DNA from: Leptolyngbya cf. ectocarpi LEGE 11479
GTDB lineage: Bacteria > Cyanobacteriota > Cyanobacteriia > Phormidesmidales > Phormidesmidaceae
DNA length: 64,000 nt
Assembly: GCF_015207065.1 (NCBI RefSeq)
Contig: NZ_JADEXP010000003.1
Location: forward strand, 1 to 64,000
Direction: 5' to 3'
In this document: piece by piece, positions 18,709 through 27,238 of the stretch
How the letters are laid out: each line of letters starts with the position of its first letter
How positions within the stretch are numbered: the stretch's first letter is position 1
The notes under the pieces: generated by a model
What the model was told of the DNA's origin: nothing
Databases searched by the model: none
Seen by the model: only the letters and a program-made list of their open reading frames with translations
Program-made: the position numbers and the translations under genes

Positions 18709-19335
18709 ATGATCGTTTTGCCTGTTGTGCTGTTTTTATTTGTGATGCTGCTACTGCCCCTGGTGATTACAGGGATGACAGTGGATATGGTGACCGTCGC
18801 TGTCACCAAACTAGGGTTTGCCCCTGGTTTGGCTATCCTCTTATTGGCAGCCATCGTTATTGGCAGCACGATTAATATTCCTCTGTACCAAAAGTATCCA
18901 AAGCGGCTGCAGCCCGCCGGGATGCCGTGGTCCCAGGGGCAGCGCACTGTGGTGGCCCTCAACGTGGGGGGCGGTCTGATTCCGGTCGTGCTAGCGCTCT
19001 ATCAGCTCACCCGAGGTCATGTGCTGCCGATTCTGATCACGACGGCCATTGTTACAGTCGTCAGCTACTGCGCCGCTCAAATTGTTCCCGGTACCGGCAT
19101 CCGCATGAATGCGATGATTGCGCCGCTAACGGCTGTCGTCTGTGCCTGGTTGCTGGGGGCAGCAGCGGCTCCTAGTATTGCCTTTGCAGGGGGCATTTTG
19201 GGTACCCTAATTGGCGCGGATCTCTTGCACTTAAGAGAGATTGAGCGTTTGTCTCCGGGCGTCCTCAGCATCGGTGGAGCCGGTGTGTTAGATGGCATTG
19301 CCCTATGCGGTCTATTTGCGCTGCTTCTAGCCTAG
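18709..19335 (+). CDS. DUF1614 family membrane protein
   Basis: 208 residues, almost entirely hydrophobic, with about six membrane segments. The stretch 'LLAAIVIGSTINIPLYQ' and 'NVGGGLIPVVLALYQL' are characteristic of DUF1614, a family of unknown function found in cyanobacteria and archaea. Near the end, 'PSIAFAGGILGTLIGADLLHL' and 'LSIGGAGVLDGIALCGLFALL' complete the pattern. It is a single gene divergent from gltX, with no informative partner. Confidence 0.8.
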   Translation: MIVLPVVLFLFVMLLLPLVITGMTVDMVTVAVTKLGFAPGLAILLLAAIVIGSTINIPLYQKYPKRLQPAGMPWSQGQRTVVALNVGGGLIPVVLALYQLTRGHVLPILITTAIVTVVSYCAAQIVPGTGIRMNAMIAPLTAVVCAWLLGAAAAPSIAFAGGILGTLIGADLLHLREIERLSPGVLSIGGAGVLDGIALCGLFALLLA

Positions 19336-19558
19336 GGTCGTAAAGATCCCGCAAAGTTGTCTGAGGGAATGGGGCGAGCTGGAACAATAATGGTGATGTT
19401 AATTCTTTACGAATTAGGACGATTTTTGTTGATGGGTTAGGGAATACAGCTTTAGAGGAGTCCTGATGATTTGCCAGGACGTTTCACCTCACAGCTCTAA
19501 CCTCATTGACAGTCAAGTCTGTGTCGCATTCCTTATATTGATATTTAGGTAAATCCTT

Positions 19559-19993
19559 ATGGGACTACACGAAAAAATCCAAGATGAAACTGTCCGTGCC
19601 AATATTGTCGAGGACTGCACCAAATTAATTGATGCCCAGGTGGCAGCTAAGGGCGGCCTATCGGGCATGGCGATGAAAACAGCCTACGGTGTGATCAAAG
19701 GCGTCGGTGCTGGCTATATTCCTGGAGCGATTAATCGTCTGCTGCCAGAGGCGTGTCAGGCCATTGACCCCATCTGGCAAGAAGGGGCTGCGGCTGGTGA
19801 TCCCGTTCAGTATCTGAGTGAGCATAGCAATCGCACCGCTGACAGCATTCTCAGCGTCACCGATGCTCGCATTGAGAAAACCAGCAATGGCGTGGTCAGT
19901 GCCACTTACCAAAAGCTGCGCAAGTCGGTTAAAAACGATGTAGAAGCCGCCGTTCCTGGCCTTGCTGAGATTATTGGCAGCCACGCCGCTTAG
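19559..19993 (+). CDS. Conserved soluble protein, unknown
   Basis: 144 residues, mainly helical by composition, with no signal peptide. It begins 'MGLHEKIQDETVRANIVEDCTKLIDAQVAAKGGLSG' and contains a glycine-rich middle ('YGVIKGVGAGYIPGAI'). A later helical part ends 'VKNDVEAAVPGLAEIIGSHAA'. The pattern is like a small domain-of-unknown-function family in actinobacteria and cyanobacteria, but I cannot name it with certainty. It is convergent with the flavoprotein gene, 16 bp away. Confidence 0.75.
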   Translation: MGLHEKIQDETVRANIVEDCTKLIDAQVAAKGGLSGMAMKTAYGVIKGVGAGYIPGAINRLLPEACQAIDPIWQEGAAAGDPVQYLSEHSNRTADSILSVTDARIEKTSNGVVSATYQKLRKSVKNDVEAAVPGLAEIIGSHAA

Positions 19994-20009
19994 GGGCAAG
20001 CCTAATTGA

Positions 20010-22037
20010 TTACCAGACCCGCCAGTCTTCCCAATCCAGATTAAAGATGGATGTATTTGGGAAGGCGGTGGGATTTCCGCGTTTTTGGAGACGCTGCTGC
20101 AGCTCTGCTAGGCCCGGCTCTGCTCGCGGCAAATCGTCCACTAGGGTATAGGGCAGCAGCTGATTGTCTAGGGCATAGTCAATCGTCGCGCCCGCTGCGA
20201 CTCCCGCTGACCATTCAAACGAATGCACGCGGTAGGCAGCCGCTGCAATGGTGCTGGTGGCGATACTTTTACCGGCGACCAGCAAATTATCGACGTCTTG
20301 GGGAATCATAGCCCGCAAAGGAATTTGCCCAGGATAGCTCTGGCCGTGGGCGCGACGCACCCCCGCCCGCTCAGTATTGCCAGGTAGCTCTGGCGGCGAC
20401 TGCTCCATGCAGGGGTGGAAGTCGATGGCATACTGGGCAATGCCAAGGGAGTCTGGAAAGATGGTGGAGCGGGTCCGTCGAGGGATATCGGTGGCGGTCT
20501 GCCTCGCATCAATAGCTGAGGTGGTTTCTAGCCCAGCCAGCGCTCGCCGCAGGGAGAGATACATACTGTCGGGCAGCTGGGTCTGGTAGTATTCATCGTT
20601 GTAATCGACGCGGGAAATATCGATTTCGTTGATCATAAATCCCTCAGGATGACCATAGGCAGGGCGTCCCACAATCCTCCGCCCCTCACGGATATAGGGG
20701 TATTTGGACAATCCGTGGGCCGTATTCATGGGGGCCTCAAACCCGCTCAAAAAGCGATACCGCAGGTCCACATCTTTGACGCCATACCCCAGCTGCGAGT
20801 CGGTCAGCCCCGTCACTAACCAGTGGTAGTAGCTAAAGGCATTTTCTTCACCGCGCCGCAGGGTGTCTACCCGCAGGCCCCCCAGCCAGCCGCCTGGCTC
20901 TAACTGACCGGTCGCTGCCAGCTGGTCCGGTGCATAAATTAAATTATCTACGGCGGTGCCGGGTCGATAGTCATTGCCCCAGGTCCAGTTTTGCATGGAG
21001 ATATCGCCGGGCTTAATGTCACTGACGCCGAAAATTCGCTTTTCGGGACGTTTGCCTGGAGCGAGTATGCGCCGATAGGTAAAGACAAAATCGATGTAAT
21101 TAGTATTGTCACGCTGCCGCTCAAAACTAAAGTAGGGGGCATAGGTGTCGTAGTATGCAGGCTTCGCTTGGGGTTGAGGAGACTCCGTGCGCTCCATAGC
21201 AAAGGTGTAGGTAAACCCCTGGGTGCAGTAGGAATCTCCGGTTAACGTGGGAGACGACGGGTTTAAGTAGGTTTTAGGATCTAACCCGAGACGATAGGGC
21301 ACCCCGGCTAAGGCGATCACTTCGCCGGTTTCGGTGGCTTCGACCACATACCAGTCGGCAGGGCCTTCGTGACCGCTAGGCTGAAAGCGGATGATCCGTT
21401 TGCTTAGGCGTTCTGAGTCTGCATAACGGTAGGCGTCTTCAAAGTAGGCTGATAAGGTCTGGGTATTAAGCGGGGGAGCATCGGGGGCTGGGCTGTGTTG
21501 GATTGCGATCGCACCCCCAATCATCGCCCCTTCCATCTCGAGTTCTTTCACCACCGTGGATGGAAACCATTTCAGCCGTCCCCCCCCTTCACGAGCCGCC
21601 TCATCCAGCATGTCTACCAAAATGTCATGGGCATCCGCAGGCAAAAAACAAACGGCACTGACCCAGCAGTCTCCTGGATTTTGCCGCCCGTAGCGCTCCA
21701 GCACCTGCTGCCGCAGCTGCTTATAACCTGCCGCATAAAACTCTAACTGACGCTGACGTTTCGCTTCATCTAATGCAGTTGTCCCCTGGGAGGTGAGCTG
21801 TCCGCCCAGCCAATCCGTCATTTCCGTCAGACAGACTGTCCGCCCAGCATGCAAACTCTCATAGGCGGTGGCCACGCCAGCTAGCCCGCCGCCTACTACA
21901 AGCAGATCACAGGTTTCGGTCTGATCGATAGACATCGGAGCTGCCGCCAACGGACTGGCCATCATTAGAGAGAGACCTATGGCCGAGAAAAATCTCTGGC
22001 CATAAAAATTGCGAGCCCAGCTGGCAAACATTTGCAT
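20010..22037 (-). CDS. Exported FAD-dependent oxidoreductase
   Basis: 675 residues. The N-terminal hydrophobic segment 'FFSAIGLSLMMASPLAAAP' looks like a Sec signal peptide. Next comes a Rossmann nucleotide-binding motif 'CDLLVVGGGLAGVATAYESLHAGRTVCLTE' (GxGxxG-type). A C-terminal FAD contact is in 'MIPQDVDNLLVAGKSIATSTIAAAAYR'. The family is the large FAD_oxidored group (PF12831 type), whose substrates are mostly unknown. 'TDWLGGQLTSQGTTALDE' is a typical early family stretch. It is convergent with the 19559-19993 gene. No partner enzyme is next to it. Confidence 0.88.
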   Translation of the reverse strand: MQMFASWARNFYGQRFFSAIGLSLMMASPLAAAPMSIDQTETCDLLVVGGGLAGVATAYESLHAGRTVCLTEMTDWLGGQLTSQGTTALDEAKRQRQLEFYAAGYKQLRQQVLERYGRQNPGDCWVSAVCFLPADAHDILVDMLDEAAREGGGRLKWFPSTVVKELEMEGAMIGGAIAIQHSPAPDAPPLNTQTLSAYFEDAYRYADSERLSKRIIRFQPSGHEGPADWYVVEATETGEVIALAGVPYRLGLDPKTYLNPSSPTLTGDSYCTQGFTYTFAMERTESPQPQAKPAYYDTYAPYFSFERQRDNTNYIDFVFTYRRILAPGKRPEKRIFGVSDIKPGDISMQNWTWGNDYRPGTAVDNLIYAPDQLAATGQLEPGGWLGGLRVDTLRRGEENAFSYYHWLVTGLTDSQLGYGVKDVDLRYRFLSGFEAPMNTAHGLSKYPYIREGRRIVGRPAYGHPEGFMINEIDISRVDYNDEYYQTQLPDSMYLSLRRALAGLETTSAIDARQTATDIPRRTRSTIFPDSLGIAQYAIDFHPCMEQSPPELPGNTERAGVRRAHGQSYPGQIPLRAMIPQDVDNLLVAGKSIATSTIAAAAYRVHSFEWSAGVAAGATIDYALDNQLLPYTLVDDLPRAEPGLAELQQRLQKRGNPTAFPNTSIFNLDWEDWRVW

Positions 22038-22185
22038 AATCGTTCCTCAGTCGCCGATAGGACGACGTCCAACACCATATGCAAGTCACTATACCTACAA
22101 GACACCGGATCTGTGGCAGAAACTGGATAGAATTATGCGCTCCCCCAACTACTGGCAATGTCAAATAAGACAGTCAGACATCACC

Positions 22186-22572
22186 TTAATCACCACAGTA
22201 AACAATCAGGTCTATTTCCACATCGCCATAGCCCGCTAATGCCGTTATGCCCACCGTTGTACGACTAGGTAACCGAGCCTGATCAAAGTAGGACGCATAG
22301 ACCTGATTCACAATCTCGTAATAGCGAAAATCGGTCACAAAAATGCGCACCATAACAACATTTTCAAATCGGGTACCCGCATGGGTCAACACCCGTCTGA
22401 GATTCTCCATCACCTGCTGCGTCTGGGCCTCAATATCTAACTTTAGAACTTCACCAGAGTCAGCATCCTCAGCTAACTGCCCCGTCACAAACAAAAAATC
22501 TCCTGCCCTCACAGCATGGGAATAAGGAGCCACTGGGGGCAGAGCATCGGGAAGTGTAATAAATTCGAGCAT
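22186..22572 (-). CDS. RidA family (YjgF/YER057c) deaminase-like protein
   Basis: 128 residues, the normal RidA length. Typical motifs are 'PPVAPYSHAVRAGDFLFVTGQL', 'QQVMENLRRVLTHAGTRFENVVMVRIFVTDF' and 'LPSRTTVGITAL'. The second-to-last Arg in 'RLPSRTTVG' corresponds to the residue that binds the carboxylate of 2-aminoacrylate in true RidA enzymes. RidA clears reactive enamine and imine intermediates. The gene is 148 bp upstream of the flavoprotein gene on the same strand and may be linked to it. Confidence 0.92.
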   Translation of the reverse strand: MLEFITLPDALPPVAPYSHAVRAGDFLFVTGQLAEDADSGEVLKLDIEAQTQQVMENLRRVLTHAGTRFENVVMVRIFVTDFRYYEIVNQVYASYFDQARLPSRTTVGITALAGYGDVEIDLIVYCGD

Positions 22573-22884
22573 GATCGCTTAATCCATCAGGCATACATAA
22601 TGTGCTAACGCCCATTGAACAAGATATCCACGATCCCAGAGACCAAAGCTCCTGATTTATTGCAGAATGTGCGGCTGATAGCAAAAAAGCTCCCGATTGA
22701 GAGAGGACCATTAGGTGTGAGGATCGTTCCCGCCGTCACTGTAGAAACTCTCTGCAGGAGATCACAGGGGTTGAACACACAGGCCAAAATTCCATCGCAA
22801 ATCTGATCATCTCTAGAATATATATGGTACATTTGTATCAATAGACATTGTTTAGTCTATTCGTTCCCCATCCCCGTCTGCACC
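22573..22884. other. Divergent intergenic region, no feature seen
   Basis: 312 bases between the RidA gene and the 22885 gene. Open frames of 60-80 codons exist on both strands but lack ribosome sites and family resemblance. Promoters for both flanking genes should be here. An AT-rich stretch, agaatatatatgg, at about 22817 is the only promoter-like sequence. Confidence 0.4.
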
Positions 22885-23796
22885 ATGAACGATTTAGAGA
22901 TGGAACTGCAAACCATTCGGCAGAAGCTACAAACCCTGAAAGCGTCTCCCAGAGAGACCGTAGCGTCTCCCTGGGGTCAATCGCGCCAACCGGCCCCTTC
23001 TCCTAACTTGGTACAGGTCACAACTGCCATTGAGACCCTGCGACAGCGGCCAGGACAAACACCGCCTCTGGCTCCGTCTAGCCACAGTCTGCAGCAGTTT
23101 GATGAGTCTTTGGCCATCCTGGAAAGCTTGGCCCAGAAACAACAGCAGGCCCTACGACAGCTGCAGACACTGGGTGAGAGTCTGGTCCAACAGAGTCAGC
23201 CAGGGACATCTCCTGATATTGACGATATTGCTCGCTTTCTAGCAACATGCCAAACGATTACGATTCCAATGGTGCAGCGCGATCGCAATGGCTATCTGGA
23301 GCTAAGCTTTCACACGGTCAATTTTCGACAGGCTGAGCACGATGCTTCATCGAATGCGGCCACCTTAAGAAAGCGATCTCCACTGTTCAAATATGCCCTG
23401 GATACCTCCCAACGCCATACTGAGCGACCGGGATGGGAAAACATCCACGTCTTCGATAGGTTAGTACACGAGCTACAAGCTTTTAGCCAACTGACCTATC
23501 GGAGCATTCAACGATGGGCAAGCCGTCATCTCGCTGATCAGCAACGTCCTCGTAACTCAAACTTCACCTTTCTTGATGGTGCGATTTGGTGCATCGGCTC
23601 CATGATTGCCCGCATCTTGCTCAATCAGATTTTTCAAATTTATCCCGCTCTATGGACTCCGATAGCCGTCCTTTTTATTCTTGGCATCGGTATTAGTCTC
23701 TGTTCCTCAATTGTCAGCCCTCGTCCCAATCCAGTGCTAGGCTATCGCACCTTGATGACTCTTGTTGGTTTACTGATTGGCGGTCGCTTCTCATAG
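22885..23796 (+). CDS. Coiled-coil protein with C-terminal membrane segments, unknown
   Basis: 303 residues that I do not recognise. The N-terminal 110 residues are Gln- and Leu-rich with heptad-like spacing (MELQTIRQKLQTLK, 'ESLAQKQQQALRQLQTLGESLVQQ'), suggesting coiled coil. A central soluble part has 'QRDRNGYLELSFHTVNF' and 'PLFKYALDTSQRHTERPG'. Two or three hydrophobic segments lie at the C-terminus ('AIWCIGSMIARILLNQI', 'LWTPIAVLFILGIGISLCSSIV', 'LMTLVGLLIGGRFS'). It begins a run of plus-strand genes of unknown function (to 26464), all with membrane or export signals. Confidence 0.7.
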   Translation: MNDLEMELQTIRQKLQTLKASPRETVASPWGQSRQPAPSPNLVQVTTAIETLRQRPGQTPPLAPSSHSLQQFDESLAILESLAQKQQQALRQLQTLGESLVQQSQPGTSPDIDDIARFLATCQTITIPMVQRDRNGYLELSFHTVNFRQAEHDASSNAATLRKRSPLFKYALDTSQRHTERPGWENIHVFDRLVHELQAFSQLTYRSIQRWASRHLADQQRPRNSNFTFLDGAIWCIGSMIARILLNQIFQIYPALWTPIAVLFILGIGISLCSSIVSPRPNPVLGYRTLMTLVGLLIGGRFS

Positions 23797-23942
23797 TATG
23801 AAGACTTTCCATAAACATTGACTTCACTCATCCCCCAGAACTTCTACACATTTTTCTAAATCTCACTTTTCTAAGTCTCACCATATAAAATTTCAGATTA
23901 GTCGATCTCCAAGTTGTTTATTTTTCTTCGCAAGGTCTCACC

Positions 23943-24365
23943 ATGACTTATCACAAACCATTGCCTAAACGACCACGTTCTCAAAGCCTAGGGCCTAAAC
24001 CCCTAGTTGCTGTTAGCCTAACAATGCTCCTAGCGTCATTATTAATCGATATTGAGAGCCTCAGAACATTTTTGCCATCGGCTCAATCTATGGATCAGCA
24101 AGCAGATTGCAATACCGTTATCAGCGATGCCGCCAGGCTATCACGAGAACAACTGGTAGAACTACTCACCATTCCAGAAAGAGGCGCTAAAGAACGAGTA
24201 CGGCAGGTGGTCAATGAACCCTACTGTCAGCTCCCCACCCTTAATGTGAGATCGGGTGTAACAGCCGAGAGAGAAGCCTATCCCCTGGCTTTTGATCCAG
24301 GCACTAGCCTTGTAATCCTCTATGAAAATGATGAGTATGCAGGTTATCGCTTCAGTTTTGAGTAG
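23943..24365 (+). CDS. Membrane-anchored or exported small protein, unknown
   Basis: 140 residues. A basic Pro-rich start precedes a hydrophobic segment, 'PLVAVSLTMLLASLLID', that could be a signal anchor. The exported part includes 'LSREQLVELLTIPERGAKERVRQVVNEPYCQLPTL', which pairs with Cys in 'DQQADCNTV' as a possible disulfide, and ends 'LVILYENDEYAGYRFSFE'. I do not recognise a characterised family. The next gene starts within its last 44 bases in another frame, so the two are probably translationally coupled. Confidence 0.72.
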   Translation: MTYHKPLPKRPRSQSLGPKPLVAVSLTMLLASLLIDIESLRTFLPSAQSMDQQADCNTVISDAARLSREQLVELLTIPERGAKERVRQVVNEPYCQLPTLNVRSGVTAEREAYPLAFDPGTSLVILYENDEYAGYRFSFE

Positions 24366-24897
24366 GTTTCAGCCTAGCAGATGGATCTTATTATTCAGTC
24401 TGGTTTTGAGTAGTTGCCAGACCGGAAATATCCCCCCCAAACGGGTCATAAAGATTCACCAACAATGGGAGTTAGAACCGGGAGATCTCATTGGTGAGCA
24501 TCTTGTTGTCGGTAGCTTAGGCGATATTTCAATTCAGCTGAAACGCCAGGCTCTACGAGCCCCCTTTTTAGGCAAAGTAGAACCCAGCACCATTGAGCAA
24601 TGTGTGATTTACTCCACTCCTGAAGTTCCAGCCTATCTATTTAGATTCTGTGGGTTACGACGACCAAGATTCGGTGATGTTAAAGCTGGCCAAACCATGG
24701 GTAGGGGTAGACATATTCAATTTGCCACCTTACGGCGGCAACCAGATGGGACTTGGATTATTGTTGAGCCCTCTACCGGGATTCTAGAGCGTGCTGTCTC
24801 AGCTCGTCATTCTGCGAATAAACGCAAAGCTGAAAACACTCATCAAGAATACTTTAAATCTCCCACATCCCCGACAGAAAAGTCTTCTGACAGCTAG
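24322..24897 (+). CDS. Lipoprotein of unknown function, M23-like beta pattern without metal ligands
   Basis: 191 residues overlapping the previous gene by 44 bp. After a hydrophobic stretch there is a lipobox 'LVLSSCQTG', so the mature protein is probably lipid-anchored. The soluble part has 'LRAPFLGKVEP', 'YLFRFCGL', 'GDVKAGQTMGRG' and 'IQFATLRRQPDGTWIIVEPS'. This order resembles the glycine-turn beta pattern of LytM/M23 peptidases, but the His/Asp metal ligands of active M23 enzymes are not visible. A peptidoglycan-binding rather than cleaving role is inference. The start could be either of the first three Met codons. Confidence 0.7.
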   Translation: MKMMSMQVIASVLSRFQPSRWILLFSLVLSSCQTGNIPPKRVIKIHQQWELEPGDLIGEHLVVGSLGDISIQLKRQALRAPFLGKVEPSTIEQCVIYSTPEVPAYLFRFCGLRRPRFGDVKAGQTMGRGRHIQFATLRRQPDGTWIIVEPSTGILERAVSARHSANKRKAENTHQEYFKSPTSPTEKSSDS

Positions 24898-25063
24898 CGA
24901 ACAATTTGCCGTCACTGATTTAGCCGTTGTCGACATAAAAGATGAGCTGATCTGTCAAATTCTCGACTGGTCGAGGGTTGATAGATAACGTCATATCGGG
25001 ATCAACAATCTCAACAATTAAAATTTTCTTCTTTATGTTCCTATTGTTAAATGCCTAACTGCT

Positions 25064-26464
25064 ATGCTTCGCTTCAAACTCCATCACCTCTGCGCATTTT
25101 CCCTATTAGTCACCACACTATGTGCTCGGCCTGCTCAAGCGCTAGGTGTGAATTTTGATTTGGCTGAGAATGACCTCGCACTCAAGCCTGCGGTACCTGG
25201 CAAGTCGTCTCCAAACGCTGCTATTCAAACTTTTCAGGCAGCGCAGAGGACAGCCTTAGCCCGAACAACAAGTGCCCTGCCTATTCCCCCAGAAGCCCGT
25301 CAGCCTCCTACAAGAGTACGCCCGTCAGCAGGGACATTGCCACACAATGTAATCGCATCTGCGCGAATTTTAGAGCCTCCCCCCGTGGCAGCATTCCCCT
25401 CTGCCCGTGTGCTGCATCCAGATAGCTCCCCCTCAATTCATGACACCCCATTGGGGACTGAGATTGCTCAAAAGCCTATCGGTCTTAGCTTCACCCCAAC
25501 TCAACGTGTAGTCAAGCTACCGATGTCTCAAACACCGACATCTCAAACATTGCCAACCCGCCAGTCTGAGCTACCAAGATGGATTTATGAGGGCGGGTCC
25601 AATTCTCTAGTAGCACGAGTAATCGGTAGGGCAGAAGGGACTCGAGCTGCCAGTGGACAACCCACACGTGCATACTATGGCCACACCGATCCAGGCAATG
25701 GTGTGTGGAATATAGGTACATTTTCATACCAGCACGGTGCTCACTCTCCTGAAGAAGCGGATAGAAAACAACTACAGCGACTAACACGACAAGGAAAGCA
25801 AATTGCGCATCAGGCCACTCAAGCAAAACTCAACATGAGTTTAGGAGAAATTCTCAATGGCCTGGACTTAGCCAATCAGTCTCCTAGAGCGGCCCTAGAA
25901 CCAGGCGGCTATGTCGATCGCTTAGTGCAAGCCAAACAGCAGGGCATGAAACATGATGAGGCTATTATCTGGGCTCGAACCTATGCCTATTTAGAGCCAG
26001 AAACCCAGCGCTGGAATGCTCCTGGCCTTGGTAACACGCTACCTAGCATTCGTCAGGATCAGAACCGTCGCCATGAGGCCGTTATACAGGCATTTGACCA
26101 CTATCGAGCCCAGCGTGATACAGCCTCTGTCCCGAAAACCTTGACAGTCCCAGCTCTAACCGTGGTGGCGCAGCAACCTTCAGCTAGTGATTCCTCGACT
26201 AGCAAATACCCTAAAATACTTACTCAAACGTCTAAGAATATTCAGTTTCAACAATCTCAGCCACACCCTCTAGATTTCAGCGTCGCTGAGCACCTGATAT
26301 CACATGATCGAGAACTATCTCACCAACGACAGGATCAGCTCTCGCCAACGCCTCTGTCGACGCCCCCAGATTTTTTCGGAACAACAGATGACACATCAGC
26401 TGCGGCAAACGGCTCTTCAGTTCAGCTCATTCCTGAGACTGAGTCCCTACAAATTCAGAGCTAA
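25064..26464 (+). CDS. Secreted protein with lysozyme-like central domain
   Basis: 466 residues. The signal peptide 'LLVTTLCARPAQA' has an AxA cleavage site near residue 26. Residues 27-175 are Pro-rich and low in structure. Residues 178-350 look like a folded domain: 'SLVARVIGRAEGTRAASGQP' with Glu191, 'AYYGHTDPGNGVWNIGTFSYQHG', then 'GGYVDRLVQAKQQGMKHDEAIIWARTYAYLEP'. An early Glu followed by a YGH..DPG and a G.FSYQHG segment is the layout of some lysozyme-superfamily muramidases. This is inference from pattern. The C-terminal 110 residues are Ser/Gln/Pro-rich. Together with the upstream lipoprotein it suggests a role in the cell wall. Confidence 0.72.
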   Translation: MLRFKLHHLCAFSLLVTTLCARPAQALGVNFDLAENDLALKPAVPGKSSPNAAIQTFQAAQRTALARTTSALPIPPEARQPPTRVRPSAGTLPHNVIASARILEPPPVAAFPSARVLHPDSSPSIHDTPLGTEIAQKPIGLSFTPTQRVVKLPMSQTPTSQTLPTRQSELPRWIYEGGSNSLVARVIGRAEGTRAASGQPTRAYYGHTDPGNGVWNIGTFSYQHGAHSPEEADRKQLQRLTRQGKQIAHQATQAKLNMSLGEILNGLDLANQSPRAALEPGGYVDRLVQAKQQGMKHDEAIIWARTYAYLEPETQRWNAPGLGNTLPSIRQDQNRRHEAVIQAFDHYRAQRDTASVPKTLTVPALTVVAQQPSASDSSTSKYPKILTQTSKNIQFQQSQPHPLDFSVAEHLISHDRELSHQRQDQLSPTPLSTPPDFFGTTDDTSAAANGSSVQLIPETESLQIQS

Positions 26465-26562
26465 TCACTACCACTCACTAGTGCTAGTGAACCTAAAAAA
26501 ATAGACAACTCTAAAACAAGCAAGCTAGAGTGAGTTTGGTATTGGCTGACTGTGAAAAGATC

Positions 26563-26988
26563 ATGCACCTTCCGTCCTCACGCATTTCCTCCTTTTCAGA
26601 CGCAATCGAACGTTGCCAATCCCTCGGGATGCGATTAAGTCGTCAACGCCGCTATATTTTGGAGCTGCTATGGGATTTACAAGAGCATCTATCAGCCCGT
26701 GAAATTTATGATGAGCTCAATCAACGGGGTAAAAAGATAGGACACACATCTGTGTATCAAAATCTTGAAGCCCTATTCGAGCAAGGCATTATTGAATGTG
26801 TCGAGCGTTCTGATGGACGGTTATATGGTCATCAAAATAGTTCTCACAGTCATGTAAATTGCTTAGACACCCAAAAAATTATCGATATTGACATTAAATT
26901 GCCCAGTACAGTCATTCAAGAAGTTGAACAGCGTACTGGGCTCAAGATCAAAGGTTATCGTATTGATTTTTTTGGAACTACAGACTAG
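26563..26988 (+). CDS. Fur/PerR family metal- or peroxide-responsive repressor
   Basis: About 141 residues. The winged-helix half reads 'GMRLSRQRRYILELLWDLQEHLSAREIYDELNQRGKKIGHTSVYQNLEALFEQGIIECVE', a clear Fur family pattern. The dimerisation half is short: 'LYGHQNSSHSHVNCLDTQKIIDIDIKLPS' and 'GLKIKGYRIDFFG'. The usual CxxC structural-zinc pair is absent, since 'HVNCLD' has only one Cys. Members of the cyanobacterial PerR/FurC branch can lack this. The longer frame begins at 26530 (TTG/GTG-type), but ATG 26563 is the better start. It is downstream of the lysozyme-like gene by about 100 bp. Confidence 0.88.
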   Translation: MHLPSSRISSFSDAIERCQSLGMRLSRQRRYILELLWDLQEHLSAREIYDELNQRGKKIGHTSVYQNLEALFEQGIIECVERSDGRLYGHQNSSHSHVNCLDTQKIIDIDIKLPSTVIQEVEQRTGLKIKGYRIDFFGTTD

Positions 26989-27063
26989 GCGTTGGCCATA
27001 AGATTAAGCTGGGCAGGTCCAAAGGCGTTCTTCAGCGATGCCAGATTTTTTATACTAGTCCAT

Positions 27064-27135
27064 TTAACCCAGTACGTCTTTACTAAAAAAGACGAGTACT
27101 GTTCCAAATACAATTGCTGCGATCGCTAAATCCAT
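27064..27135 (-). CDS. Possible 23-residue membrane peptide
   Basis: Short frame too small for routine calling. ATG at 27135 is preceded at 9 bases by GAGG. The peptide starts MDLAIAAIVFGTVLVFF and ends KDVLG, a single hydrophobic helix with a charged C-terminus. Cyanobacteria encode several 25-45 residue subunits of photosystems, cytochrome b6f and NDH. I do not recognise this as any of them. It lies between the Fur gene (convergent) and dnaN (upstream on the same strand). It could be chance. Confidence 0.35.
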   Translation of the reverse strand: MDLAIAAIVFGTVLVFFSKDVLG

Positions 27136-27238
27136 ATCTCAATCCTCGGCTATCATTTTAGGCCGTTACCAGCATGCCCTGAATATTGTCCGTATTCAAG
27201 TACCTTTGATAAACTTTTTTTGAACTTTTTCAATTAGC

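Noticed and set aside
22605-22841. 78-codon minus-strand frame with a hydrophobic end
   Set aside because: No ribosome site or recognisable motif, and it overlaps an opposite frame of similar quality. It lies in a divergent promoter region.
24791-24988. 65-codon frame at the end of the lipoprotein gene
   Set aside because: Overlaps the lipoprotein gene by over 100 bp in another frame and has no independent start signal.
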